Shown: piece by piece, positions 44,243 to 52,586 of the stretch
How the letters are laid out: each line of letters opens with the position of its first letter
Numbering within the stretch: the stretch's first letter is position 1
From: Winogradskya consettensis
Lineage (GTDB): Bacteria; Actinomycetota; Actinomycetes; Mycobacteriales; Micromonosporaceae
NCBI RefSeq assembly: GCF_018332715.1
Contig: NZ_BOQP01000011.1
Location: forward strand, 248,001 to 312,000
Reading direction: 5' to 3'
DNA: 64,000 nucleotides
Position numbers and translations under genes: made by a program
The notes under the pieces: model-generated
What the model was told of the DNA's origin: nothing
Databases searched by the model: none
Seen by the model: only the letters and a program-made list of their open reading frames with translations

Positions 44243-44749
44243 CTATTCCTCCCACACCGGAATCGGGGGCAAACCGCGCCCAGCCCGCTCGGCATCGGAC
44301 ATCTCCTGCATCAGGGCGGCCTTACCCCGCGTGTACGCCTCGCCCGGGCCGAATCGGTCCATCAGTTCTGTTTTGCGCGCGGCGTACCTTTCCCGCTCCG
44401 CGGGGTGGGTGGTAAGGTAGTCACGGAGCAACCGCTCCGGGCGTTCCGGCCAGCTCGCCGTAGGGACCACATACAGGCAATACCCGAGACTGTCGTAGTT
44501 CTCACGACGGTAGAGAAGCATGTCGTCGACCGGCGGCACCGCGAGGCGATACGCCAGCCTGCGGAGCGCGCCGTCATCGACCTCGTCGAGATCCTCGATA
44601 GCGGCCAATAGATCGATGGTGGCCGAGGCCGGCATGCCAGGCACGGCCGTAGCACCGATGTGCTCCACCTCGTCGAAGTAATCTTCGAGCGCTTTGATCG
44701 CCGTTCGGGCGAGAGCGTCCCAGCGCGGATCCGGCTCCGCAAGCGTCAC
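44243..44749 (-). CDS. GrpB-family protein (nucleotidyltransferase-like)
   Basis: The 168-residue protein contains VEHIGATAVPGMPASATIDL, the diagnostic GrpB/UPF0157 segment, and ERPERLLRDYLTTHPAERER. GrpB proteins are in the nucleotidyltransferase superfamily, without firm function. It overlaps the corA stop by GTGA and is likely co-transcribed with it. Confidence 0.92.
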   Translation of the reverse strand: MTLAEPDPRWDALARTAIKALEDYFDEVEHIGATAVPGMPASATIDLLAAIEDLDEVDDGALRRLAYRLAVPPVDDMLLYRRENYDSLGYCLYVVPTASWPERPERLLRDYLTTHPAERERYAARKTELMDRFGPGEAYTRGKAALMQEMSDAERAGRGLPPIPVWEE

Positions 44750-45846
44750 AACCAGCCCACCTTCTTCAGCCTTCGATGCAGCGCCACGGCCGAGATCACC
44801 ATGACGGCCAGTGCGACCCCGTAGCCGTACTTCCAGTCCAGTCCTGGGAGATTCGCGAAGTTCATCCCGTAGACGCCGGCGATGGTGGTCTGCACGGCCG
44901 CGATGGCCGCCCAGGACGCGATCTTGCGCATGTCGTTGTTCTGATCCACGGAGACCTGGGCGAGCCGGGCCTGCAGGATCGAGTTGATCAGGTCGTCGAA
45001 GCCGGCAACCCGTTCCACGGCCCGGGTCAGGCGACTACGTACGTCCACAAGGTACGGATACAAGCCTTCGGGCACCACCCCGCGGTCGAGAAGTCGCGTC
45101 AACGGCTCCTGCAACGGCAGCACGGCCCGCTTGAATTCCACCATTTCGCGCTTGAGCTGGTACATGTGGGCGATGTCGGGGGCCAGGTCGGAGAAGGCCG
45201 TCTCCTCCAGCCGTTCCAGGTCACGCTCGACGCTACCCGCGACCTCCAGATACAGCTCGATCATCCGGTCGCACACCGCATAGGCGACAGACCACGGCCC
45301 GTGCGCCAGGATCGCGGGTCGCGCTTCGAGCTCTTCGCGTACGGGCTTGAGCGCACCCGCCGCCCCGTGCCGCACGGTGATCACGAAGTTCCGCCCGATC
45401 AGCACGGTCACGTCCCCGGTGTCGACCACCTCGGAGGTGGCGGTCAGCTCTTCGTGCTCGACGTAACGCGCGGTCCGCAGCACGAGCCGGGTGACCTCGC
45501 CGACGGTCTCCGCGGCCGGTCGGTGCCCACCGGTCAGCGCCTGGTCGGCCGTGAGCTCGTGCAGCCCGAAAACCTGGGCGATGGCGGCCATGGTCGGCTC
45601 GTCGGGCTCGTGCAGCCCCAGCCACACGAACGCGTCCCGATGCCGTGCCGCCACCCGGGCGGCCTGCGCGAAGTGCGCGTGCCCCGGACGCCGGTCGCCG
45701 CCCTGGTAGATCGCGCAGTCGACCACCGCGTCCGGATTGCGCTGCCGTTGCCGCGGAGCCTGCGGCTCGACCCGGTTCAGTCCCTCGATGAGCCGCCCCA
45801 GAGCCCGGGGAAGCGCGTAGGGCTCCCGTCGCCGCCACCCCAACAT
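44746..45846 (-). CDS. CorA-family magnesium/divalent cation transporter
   Basis: The 366-residue protein has a soluble N-terminal domain and two C-terminal helices; YGMNFANLP is the universal CorA GMN signature at the end of the first. Before it, the long helical stalk has HMYQLKREMVEFKRAVLPL and SILQARLAQVSVDQNNDMR. It ends in a basic LKKVGWL tail. Pentameric Mg/Co/Ni channel in known relatives. Confidence 0.94.
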   Translation of the reverse strand: MLGWRRREPYALPRALGRLIEGLNRVEPQAPRQRQRNPDAVVDCAIYQGGDRRPGHAHFAQAARVAARHRDAFVWLGLHEPDEPTMAAIAQVFGLHELTADQALTGGHRPAAETVGEVTRLVLRTARYVEHEELTATSEVVDTGDVTVLIGRNFVITVRHGAAGALKPVREELEARPAILAHGPWSVAYAVCDRMIELYLEVAGSVERDLERLEETAFSDLAPDIAHMYQLKREMVEFKRAVLPLQEPLTRLLDRGVVPEGLYPYLVDVRSRLTRAVERVAGFDDLINSILQARLAQVSVDQNNDMRKIASWAAIAAVQTTIAGVYGMNFANLPGLDWKYGYGVALAVMVISAVALHRRLKKVGWL

Positions 45847-45981
45847 CCGCCGCGCCCCCCGCTTTGCTCGCCTGTTGTGTCCGACGTTAGCGGTCGGCTG
45901 CCGTGGTGGTTCGGGCCGGCTTCATGTGTTCCCATGCTCCAGCGGTCACTTTCTGACCGCAATATGCGGGACCCTCGTCAG

Positions 45982-46938
45982 ATGGCGAACACGAGCGCAC
46001 GGATGCTCCGGCTGCTGTCGCTGCTGCAGACACATCGTTACTGGCCGGGCACGGAGCTCGCCGACCGGCTCGAGGTGAGTCCCCGCACCCTGCGCCGGGA
46101 CGTCGACCGGCTCCGCGAGCTCGGCTACCCCGTCGACGCCGCCCGTGGAGTGGCGGGCGGCTACCAGCTCCAGGCCGGAGCGGCCATGCCGCCGCTGCTG
46201 CTGGACGACGAGGAAGCGGTAGCCATCGCCGTCGGCTTGCGCACCGCCGCAGTGGTGGGCTACGAGGAAACCTCGGTCCGCGCCCTGGCCAAGGTGATCC
46301 AGCTCCTGCCACCACGGCTCCGGAAGCGCATCGACGCCCTCCGCGTGGCAACGGCGCCGGGCGTGCAGGGACCGGGACCCACCCTCGACGCCACCACCTT
46401 GACCACGCTCGCCTTGGCCTGCCGCGCCGAGGAACGCCTCCGGTTCACCTACACCCCGGCAAGCGCGCCCCCGGCGGACCGGCACGCGGAACCGCATCGC
46501 CTCGTCTCCCTCGGCCGGCGGTGGTACCTGGTCGCCTGGGATCTGGATCGGGGGGACTGGCGCAGTTTCCGGGTCGACCGCCTCACCGCCCCCGTGCCGA
46601 CCGGCGACCGCTTCCGGCCCCGCGAGATCCCCGGCGGCGACCCGGTCGCGTGGCTGCAGGATCGGCTGAGCGGCGTCAGCAACCGTTACGACGTGTCGGT
46701 CCTCGTGCAGACCGACGCCGAGACCGTGCGCCGCAGTTTCGGCCAGTGGGCCAGGGCGGAGGAGACCGGGCCCGGAAGCTGCCGCCTGCGGATGAGTGTG
46801 GACGACCTGCGCTGGCCGCTGATGATCCTCGGCTCGCTGGGCGCCGGTTTCGTCATCGAGTCGCCGCCGGAACTGCACGACCACGCCCGCCGGGCGGGGG
46901 AGACCCTGCTGCGCAGCGCCGGGTCCTCCACCGCCTGA
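45982..46938 (+). CDS. WYL-domain transcriptional regulator (YafY-like), divergent from corA
   Basis: ATG 45982 (MANTSARMLRLL) is chosen; ATG 45964 is possible. The 318-residue protein has an HTH_11 domain (LEVSPRTLRRDVDRLRELGY) and a WYL domain with SLGRRWYLVAWDLDRGDWRS (the W-Y-L motif) and FRVDRL. These bind nucleic acid or ligand and act as repressors or activators. It diverges from corA across a 135-base gap. Confidence 0.92.
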   Translation: MANTSARMLRLLSLLQTHRYWPGTELADRLEVSPRTLRRDVDRLRELGYPVDAARGVAGGYQLQAGAAMPPLLLDDEEAVAIAVGLRTAAVVGYEETSVRALAKVIQLLPPRLRKRIDALRVATAPGVQGPGPTLDATTLTTLALACRAEERLRFTYTPASAPPADRHAEPHRLVSLGRRWYLVAWDLDRGDWRSFRVDRLTAPVPTGDRFRPREIPGGDPVAWLQDRLSGVSNRYDVSVLVQTDAETVRRSFGQWARAEETGPGSCRLRMSVDDLRWPLMILGSLGAGFVIESPPELHDHARRAGETLLRSAGSSTA

Positions 46939-47060
46939 CCAGGTGAATTACTATGCGCGGATCGGCGCCCCCGTGGCGTCGATCCGCGAGGAGAAACCTA
47001 GCGGGACCCTCTGACATTTTTGGGGCAGCAGCGTCCACAGTGGTGATCTAGGGTCAGGGA

Positions 47061-48101
47061 ATGACGGTTCTACGGCTGCGCGGCCCGGCTCTGCCCGACG
47101 GCGAGATCGTGGATATTTATGCCGACGGCGATCGCTGGACCACCGACCCCGTGCCGGGCGCCGAGCTGATCGAGGGCTGGCTGCTGCCCGGTCTGGTCGA
47201 CGCGCACACCCATCCAGGTGCGGCGCAGCTCGGCGATCCACTCGACGACGAGGTCCTCCGCGACGACCTCCACCGGCACGTCGACAGTGGAGTGACCCTG
47301 ATCCGGGCGCCCGGTCTCGCGGGTGATCCACCCGGGTGGTTCGGCCGGGATCCCGATGTGCCGCGGGCGCTGCACGCCGGGCCGTGGATCGCGCAGTTCG
47401 GCCAGTTCTTCGACGGCTGGGGACGCCGCGCCGACCACGACAAGCTGCCGGGGATCGCCGCCGAGCAGGCCGCGCGCACGGGCTGGGCGAAAATCATCAT
47501 GGACTGGCGCGTCGGCGACGAGCCCGTCCCGCTCGCGGTCATCAGCGAGATCGTCACGCGGGTCCATGCGGTGGGTGGCCGGGTCGCCGTGCATTCCCAG
47601 CACACCGCGGGCGGGTTGCTCGCGGTCCGGGCCGGGGTCGACTCGATCGAGCACGGCATGTGCCTCGACCCGGAGCTGCTGCCCGAGATGGCCGACCGGG
47701 GCATCGCCCTGACACCCACGCTCGCCGCGCTGCAGGCCAGCATCCCGGCTCAGCACGCCCGGGAGGACAGCCCGACGAAGCGCTGGCAGCTGGGCGGGCG
47801 GCTCGGTCACGCCGCGCTGACCGCTGCCGCCGTCGAAGCCGGTGTGACGGTTCTGGCCGGCACCGACTCACGCCCCATGGGTGGCATCGTGGCCGAGGTC
47901 CGGGCGATGGTCGAGGCCGGTGTGCCACCCCACGACGCGGTGGGTGCGGCGTCGTGGTCGGCGCGGGCCTACCTGGGGCTGGCCGGGCTCGTGCCCGGAG
48001 CGCCTGCCGATGCGGTTGTCTACGCCGCTGATCCGCGTACTGAAACAACACAGCTGGACCACCCGCGAGCGGTGATCCTCCGCGGGGTTCGCGTGCGGTA
48101 G
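47061..48101 (+). CDS. Amidohydrolase-family protein
   Basis: The 346-residue protein has GLVDAHTHPG (metal HxH, residues about 47-56), the later VAVHSQHTAG and SIEHGMCLD (metal and ligand His) and AGTDSRPMGG (catalytic Asp). This is the imidazolonepropionase/prolidase-like branch of the amidohydrolase superfamily. The substrate is unknown. The TAG stop lies inside the first unit of a 21-bp tandem repeat (see 48088-48163). Confidence 0.9.
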   Translation: MTVLRLRGPALPDGEIVDIYADGDRWTTDPVPGAELIEGWLLPGLVDAHTHPGAAQLGDPLDDEVLRDDLHRHVDSGVTLIRAPGLAGDPPGWFGRDPDVPRALHAGPWIAQFGQFFDGWGRRADHDKLPGIAAEQAARTGWAKIIMDWRVGDEPVPLAVISEIVTRVHAVGGRVAVHSQHTAGGLLAVRAGVDSIEHGMCLDPELLPEMADRGIALTPTLAALQASIPAQHAREDSPTKRWQLGGRLGHAALTAAAVEAGVTVLAGTDSRPMGGIVAEVRAMVEAGVPPHDAVGAASWSARAYLGLAGLVPGAPADAVVYAADPRTETTQLDHPRAVILRGVRVR

Positions 48102-48163
48102 CAAGGTGTTCGCGTGCGGTGGCATAGGGTTCGCGTGCGGTGGCACAGGGTTCGCGTGCGATA
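48088..48163 (+). repeat. 21-bp tandem repeat, about 3.6 units, overlapping a gene end
   Basis: Units beginning TTCGCGTGCGGT start at 48088, 48109, 48130 and 48151 (the last one partial). Because 21 is a multiple of three the repeat keeps the frame; TAG in unit 1 (tryptophan TGG in units 2 and 3 at the same place) ends the amidohydrolase at 48101. Removing this stop would add about 20 residues of V-R-V-R-W-H-R type before TAA at 48162-48164. Confidence 0.85.
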
Positions 48164-48176
48164 AACGGGGCGAGAA

Positions 48177-48767
48177 ATGTCAGAGGGCGGCGGCATAATC
48201 CCCGGCATGGACGAGATCCCCAGCACCGTGGCCGATGTGGTCGCGCTGACCAGCAAGGGCCGGCGGGTCAAATACCTGTTCTTCTGGGGCCACCAGCCGC
48301 AGCGTGACGGGAGTGTCGGCGCGGGGTGCCTGAGTCAGTGGTTCCCGGCGCCGTTCACGGTCGACGGGGTCACGTTCCGCACCGCCGAGCACTACATGAT
48401 GTGGCGCAAGGCGATGCTCTTCGGTGACGAGGAGTCGGCCCGGCGCATCGTCACCGCCGGCCACCCGCGTCAGGCCAAGATGCTCGGGCGCCGGGTCCTG
48501 GGCTTCGCCGACGACATCTGGGACAGGGAGCGGTTCGCCATCGTGACGCGGGCGAGCGTCGAGAAGTTCGGGCAGCGCCCCGAGCTGCGGGAGTTCCTCG
48601 CCGGCACGAATACCCGGGTCCTGGTCGAGGCCAGCCCGACCGACCGGGTGTGGGGCATCGGCCTCGCCGCGACCGACGACCGCGCCGCCGACCCGTCGCG
48701 GTGGCGGGGCCTCAACCTGCTCGGCTTCGCCCTGATGCAGGCCCGCGCCGAGCTGGCACTCACCTGA
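48177..48767 (+). CDS. NADAR-family protein (YbiA-like)
   Basis: The 196-residue protein has LFFWGHQPQ, then CLSQWFPAPFTVDGVTF, TAEHYMMWRKAMLFGD and GLNLLGFALMQAR, matching NADAR (NAD and ADP-ribose related) N-glycosidases. ATG 48177 follows GGGGCGAG; ATG 48207 is an alternative start. Relatives remove ADP-ribose from nucleobases or act in riboflavin metabolism; which one applies here is open. Confidence 0.88.
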   Translation: MSEGGGIIPGMDEIPSTVADVVALTSKGRRVKYLFFWGHQPQRDGSVGAGCLSQWFPAPFTVDGVTFRTAEHYMMWRKAMLFGDEESARRIVTAGHPRQAKMLGRRVLGFADDIWDRERFAIVTRASVEKFGQRPELREFLAGTNTRVLVEASPTDRVWGIGLAATDDRAADPSRWRGLNLLGFALMQARAELALT

Positions 48768-48865
48768 GCTGCTTACGCATTCTGATGGACCAGGCCTCGG
48801 CATCATCGATCGTCGCGGCCCGCACGGTGGCAGCGCCCATGACAACGCACGCTACCGCCCGGGAA

Positions 48866-49678
48866 TCACCACCGGCGCCGGTTGCCGTGCCGCTCGCGGA
48901 TCGTGGCCCACACCATCTTCCCGCCGGTGGTCCGCATGGCGCCCCACGCCGTCGAGTCAGCGTGGACCACCTGCAGCCCCCGCCCCCGTTCGTCGAGCGG
49001 GCGGCCGGGCAGGACCGCCGCCGGCCGACGGATGTGGGGAAGCTTCGGATTGCGGTCCCGCACCGCGATGTGCAGGCCGAGGCCGCGCCGCGAAACCGAG
49101 ATATCCATTTCGGTACGCGCATGCTCGACCGCGTTCGCCACCAGTTCTGACATCACGGCGCGTCCCGGCATCAGCAGCCGGGGCATGTTCCATTCGTGGC
49201 AGGCGCCGCCGACCAGGTTGCGGGCCACGCTGATCGACTGGAGCGAGGGCGGCAGGCGGAGGCGGATGACGTCGGCGAGCACCCGGCGGGCGGCTATCGC
49301 AACGCGGGCCTGCGCCGGTGTCTCGAAGATCGCCAGAAACCGGTTGCTCCCCACCCGGAGCAACCGCTTCTCCAATGGTGTGCCGGGCGACATGCAGAGA
49401 GCTATCTGCGTGGGTGGCTCGGTGGCATCGGCCATCTGCGCCGCGGCCACCCAGGTCGCTACGCTCTCCGCTCCGTGATCGTCGATCCCGCTGAGATCGA
49501 CGACGATTCCTGCCGGGCATTCGGTCAGGCATTTCTGTATTACCCGGTCGACGGTCGCCGCGACGCTGCGCTGCCATGGCCCGGAGACGCAGATGTCGAC
49601 GACCGCGCCGTCGATGTCGGTCGTCACCGTGACCCCGGGGTCGTGGAGGTCGAAGAGATAAGGAGGTTCTTCCTCCAT
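48866..49678 (-). CDS. STAS-HATPase anti-sigma-type regulator
   Basis: ATG 49678 follows GGGAGG; the frame is open further upstream. The 270-residue protein has an N-terminal STAS-like fold (VTVTTDIDGAVVDICVSGPW, GIVVDLSGIDDHGAESVATW) and a C-terminal HATPase_c_2 domain with AVMSELVANAVEHARTE (N-box), VRDRNPKLP (G1) and GRGLQVVHADS (G2). SpoIIAB-like kinases usually have no STAS domain in the same chain, so the protein may combine kinase and antagonist roles. No sigma factor is nearby. Confidence 0.85.
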   Translation of the reverse strand: MEEEPPYLFDLHDPGVTVTTDIDGAVVDICVSGPWQRSVAATVDRVIQKCLTECPAGIVVDLSGIDDHGAESVATWVAAAQMADATEPPTQIALCMSPGTPLEKRLLRVGSNRFLAIFETPAQARVAIAARRVLADVIRLRLPPSLQSISVARNLVGGACHEWNMPRLLMPGRAVMSELVANAVEHARTEMDISVSRRGLGLHIAVRDRNPKLPHIRRPAAVLPGRPLDERGRGLQVVHADSTAWGAMRTTGGKMVWATIRERHGNRRRW

Positions 49679-49778
49679 GGCGCGGCCTCCCGCCTTTGCG
49701 TACCCCGGAGTCTTCGGGGCCTGCCAGGGCGTAGTCAACCGGCCTGTCACCTCCCCAGGTTCGTCCGTTCAGCGCCAC

Positions 49779-49808
49779 TTGACATGCAGGCGTTCGCCTG
49801 CATAACTT
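49779..49808 (+). promoter_or_regulatory. Leaderless promoter with an ArsR operator between -35 and -10
   Basis: TTGACA (49779-49784), an inverted repeat TGCAGGCG-TT-CGCCTGCA (49785-49802) and TAACTT (49803-49808) lie head to tail. The repeat fills the whole 18-base spacer. The ArsR gene's ATG (49814) begins six bases after the -10, so transcription would start at or near the ATG. Repressor binding would occlude RNA polymerase directly. Confidence 0.75.
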
Positions 49809-49813
49809 TTCCT

Positions 49814-50572
49814 ATGGACGAGGTCTTCCGGGCGCTCGCGGATCCCACCCGGCGCTATCTGCTCGACCTGCTCCATGGGCGCGATGGGCAAACCCTCGGC
49901 GAGCTCTGTGAGCCCCTCGCGATGACCCGGCAGTCGGCGACCCAGCATCTGGAGCTGCTCGAGGGAGCCAACCTGATCAGCGTGGCCCGCCGCGGTCGCG
50001 CGAAGCTCCACTACCTCAACCCGGTGCCGCTGCACGCGATGCAGGAGCGCTGGATCGACAAGTTCGAGCGGCCCCGGTTACGGGCGCTCAGCGGCGTCAA
50101 ACTTCGAGCGGAGAAAGCTATGAGCGACCGGCCCGCCTACGTCTACGTCACCTATATCGAGAGCACCCCCGAGCAGGCCTGGCACGCCCTGACCGACGCG
50201 GATCTGACCGCTGCCTACTGGGGGCACGCCAACGTTTCGGACTGGCAGCCCGGCTCGACATGGGAGCACCGGCGCGTCGACGGGTCCGGGATCGCCGACG
50301 TGGTGGGCACGGTCGTCGAGGCATCCGCGCCGCGCCGGCTCGTCACGACGTGGGCCGATCCGGCCCGGCCGGAAGCCGGTTCTGAGCAGGTCACCTTCGA
50401 GATCGAGCCGTTCCACGAGATCGTCCGGCTCACCGTCACCCACGAGAACCTGGCGAGTGAGCAGGCGCACACCGACGTGGCAAGCGGCTGGCCCGCGGTG
50501 CTGTCGAACCTCAAGACGCTGCTCGAGACCGGCCAGGTTTTGTCACAGGCACCGTGGACCATGGGCAGGTGA
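49814..50572 (+). CDS. ArsR-family repressor fused to an SRPBCC/AHSA1 domain
   Basis: The 252-residue protein has an N-terminal ArsR winged helix (MDEVFRALADPTRRYLLDLL, then LAMTRQSATQHLELLEGANL) joined at about residue 98 to an AHSA1/SRPBCC domain (YVTYIESTPEQAWHALTDAD, WQPGSTWEH, EIEPFHEIVRLTVTHENL), a hydrophobic-ligand pocket. No metal-binding Cys pair is present, so the ligand is likely organic. The gene has its own promoter with an overlapping palindrome, fitting autorepression, and is coupled by GTGA overlap to the oxidoreductase. Confidence 0.9.
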   Translation: MDEVFRALADPTRRYLLDLLHGRDGQTLGELCEPLAMTRQSATQHLELLEGANLISVARRGRAKLHYLNPVPLHAMQERWIDKFERPRLRALSGVKLRAEKAMSDRPAYVYVTYIESTPEQAWHALTDADLTAAYWGHANVSDWQPGSTWEHRRVDGSGIADVVGTVVEASAPRRLVTTWADPARPEAGSEQVTFEIEPFHEIVRLTVTHENLASEQAHTDVASGWPAVLSNLKTLLETGQVLSQAPWTMGR

Positions 50573-51408
50573 CGAATCTCGGCGCCATCTACCTGCCCAT
50601 GAATCCTCCCGAGCGGCTGCCGGAGGTCGCCCGCATCGCCGACCGGGCGGGCCTCGAACAGCTCTGGTTGTGGGAGGACTGCTTCCTCAACAGCGGCATC
50701 GCGGCGGCTTCCGCGGCGCTCGCCTGCACCGAGCGACTGCGGGTCGGCATCGGGCTCATGCCGGCCCCGTTCCGCAACGTCGCGCTCGCGGCGATGGAGA
50801 TCGCCACGCTGCACCGGCTCTTCGGTGACCGGCCGATCGCGGGCATCGGCCACGGCGTCCAGGAATGGATGGCCCAGGTCGGCGCACGAGCGGAATCGCC
50901 GATGACCCTGCTGCGCGAATACACCACCGCACTCAGGTCGCTGCTGCACGGCGAGGAGGTCACCACCGACGGCCGCTACGTGCACCTCGACGCGGTCAAG
51001 CTCGACTGGCCACCGTCCTCGCCGCCCAGCCTGCTGATCGGTGCGACGGGTCCGAAGACCCTGCAGCTGGCCGGCGAGCTGGCCGACGGCACTATCCTCA
51101 CCGCGGGCACGTCCCCCGAGGGCGTGCGCACCGCGGTGACCAACATCCGCCCCGACGCGCGGCACGACGTGGTCGTCTTCATGATGGTCGAGACCGGCCC
51201 GGGCGCGGCCGAGCGGCTCGCCGCGCAGCAGGAGAAGAGCGGCGGCTGGGGCGTGGCAGGTGACGCCGCCGCGATCGCCGAAGGTGTCGAGAGCATCGCC
51301 GCGGCCGGAGCGACCACCGTCGTCCTGCAACCGACCGAGTCCAACACGCCGCCGCCCGGGGAGTTCGTGCGCTTCGTCGCCGAGGAGGTGCGCCCCCTGG
51401 TCGGGTGA
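50569..51408 (+). CDS. LLM-class (luciferase-like) flavin-dependent oxidoreductase
   Basis: The GTG at 50569 overlaps the previous stop (GTGA), so translation is coupled; a longer start at 50554 is unlikely. The protein is a 279-residue TIM-barrel with AIYLPMNPPERLPEVARIAD, WLWEDCFLNSGIA, VGIGLMPAPFRNVALAAMEI and LLIGATGPKTLQLAGELADG, the F420/FMN-binding layout of LLM enzymes. It is co-expressed with the ArsR-SRPBCC sensor, so its substrate may resemble the sensor's ligand. Confidence 0.9.
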   Translation: MTNLGAIYLPMNPPERLPEVARIADRAGLEQLWLWEDCFLNSGIAAASAALACTERLRVGIGLMPAPFRNVALAAMEIATLHRLFGDRPIAGIGHGVQEWMAQVGARAESPMTLLREYTTALRSLLHGEEVTTDGRYVHLDAVKLDWPPSSPPSLLIGATGPKTLQLAGELADGTILTAGTSPEGVRTAVTNIRPDARHDVVVFMMVETGPGAAERLAAQQEKSGGWGVAGDAAAIAEGVESIAAAGATTVVLQPTESNTPPPGEFVRFVAEEVRPLVG

Positions 51409-51450
51409 CACGCATTTGCCCCGGCGGCGGAGCGCTGGTGGAGTGGGATC

Positions 51451-51921
51451 ATGGCCATCTCCGAGTATCTGAAAAGCCTCCGCTCCGTCGTCGGGACCAG
51501 GCTGTTGTTCCTGCCGGGGGTGACCGCAGTGGTCTTCGACGACGCCGGCCGGGTGCTGCTCGGCCGGCGCTCGGACGACGGCTCCTGGGGGCTGATCGCC
51601 GGCGTCATGGACCCGGGGGAGCAGCCCGCCGAGACCGTGGTCCGCGAGGTGTTCGAGGAGACCGCCGTCCACGTCGTCCCCGAGCGCATCACCGGCGTCT
51701 TCACCCAGCCCCCGAACACCTACCCCAACGGCGACCGCACCGAATACGTGGACATCTCGTTCCGCTGCCGTGCGGTGGGCGGCGAGGCGCGGGTCAACGA
51801 CGACGAGTCGCTGGAGGTCGGCTGGTTCGCCCTGGACGAGCTTCCACCGATCGGCGACCTGACCCGCCGCCGCATCGAGTGGGCCCAGCTCCCCGGTCCC
51901 GCCGCGTCCTTCCTCAGCTGA
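51451..51921 (+). CDS. Nudix hydrolase
   Basis: The 156-residue protein has the Nudix box GVMDPGEQPAE followed by REVFEETAV (G-x5-E-x7-R-E-V-x-E-E), with the last Gly replaced by Ala. The N-terminus (MAISEYLKSLRSVVG) and LLGRRSDDGSWGLIAG precede it. The substrate is not predictable. Confidence 0.92.
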   Translation: MAISEYLKSLRSVVGTRLLFLPGVTAVVFDDAGRVLLGRRSDDGSWGLIAGVMDPGEQPAETVVREVFEETAVHVVPERITGVFTQPPNTYPNGDRTEYVDISFRCRAVGGEARVNDDESLEVGWFALDELPPIGDLTRRRIEWAQLPGPAASFLS

Positions 51922-51939
51922 CCTCCCGGCCCTTTTTCC

Positions 51940-52491
51940 TCAGTTGACCTGCAGCACCCGGCCGCGGACGTGGTCGTCGTGCCGGGCGTTGCCCACCCGG
52001 AAGTGCTTGGTGCCGATCACGTCGAAACCCTGCTTGGTGTAGAACTTCGCCGCGCGTTCGTTCTGCTGGTTGACGCCCAGCCAGCAGTGCGTCGCACCGG
52101 TCTCCACGGCTGCCGCCAGCGTCGCCGCCATCAGCGTCGATGCCACACCGGACCCATGGGCTTCAGGAGCAAGGTAGAACTTGCTCAGCTCGATGCTGAC
52201 GCCGTCACCCGCGAACTTCGCCACCGTCCCCGCGAGCGACGGGTCCGCGATCGGGCCGCCGACCAGCATCGAATACCCGATGGGCTGGTCATGCTCGGAG
52301 GCGATCAGCAGGATCCGCAGCGGGTCCGCCAGGTAGCCCTCGAAGCTGGCAACCGAGAGGTGGAGCGCGATGAAGGCGTCGATGTCGCTCTGCGCGGAGC
52401 CCGGCGGATTCGCGAGGCCGAAGGTGCGTGCTGCCAGTTCGTGCAGTTCGCCCGCATCGCGCAGGGTCGCTCGTCGTGTGGAGATGACCAT
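51940..52491 (-). CDS. GNAT-family N-acetyltransferase
   Basis: The 183-residue protein has the GNAT order: VISTRRATLRDAGELHELA, GYSMLVGG, then LSKFYLAPEAHGSGVASTLM (acetyl-CoA loop with H-G-S-G-V-A) and LGVNQQNERAAKFYTKQGF. The substrate is unknown. It lies opposite the Nudix gene, with 18 bases between their ends. Confidence 0.9.
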   Translation of the reverse strand: MVISTRRATLRDAGELHELAARTFGLANPPGSAQSDIDAFIALHLSVASFEGYLADPLRILLIASEHDQPIGYSMLVGGPIADPSLAGTVAKFAGDGVSIELSKFYLAPEAHGSGVASTLMAATLAAAVETGATHCWLGVNQQNERAAKFYTKQGFDVIGTKHFRVGNARHDDHVRGRVLQVN

Positions 52492-52586
52492 GCTCAGAAC
52501 ATTAGGACCTTCCTTACCGTGGGAGCGGTCCCGGGAACTGGAAAGAGGGTTTAGAGTTTCCGGCGGGTCGAAAGGCGGCCCCTACG

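Noticed and set aside
48088..48163. Possible CRISPR array
   Set aside because: Units of 21 bp are contiguous with no spacers, and no cas genes are in the window; the same holds for the 37-bp repeats at 54194-54304.
48766..48843. A 26-codon minus-strand frame (MGAATVRAATIDD...)
   Set aside because: It looks somewhat protein-like but has no ribosome site and overlaps the end of the NADAR gene; too short to support.
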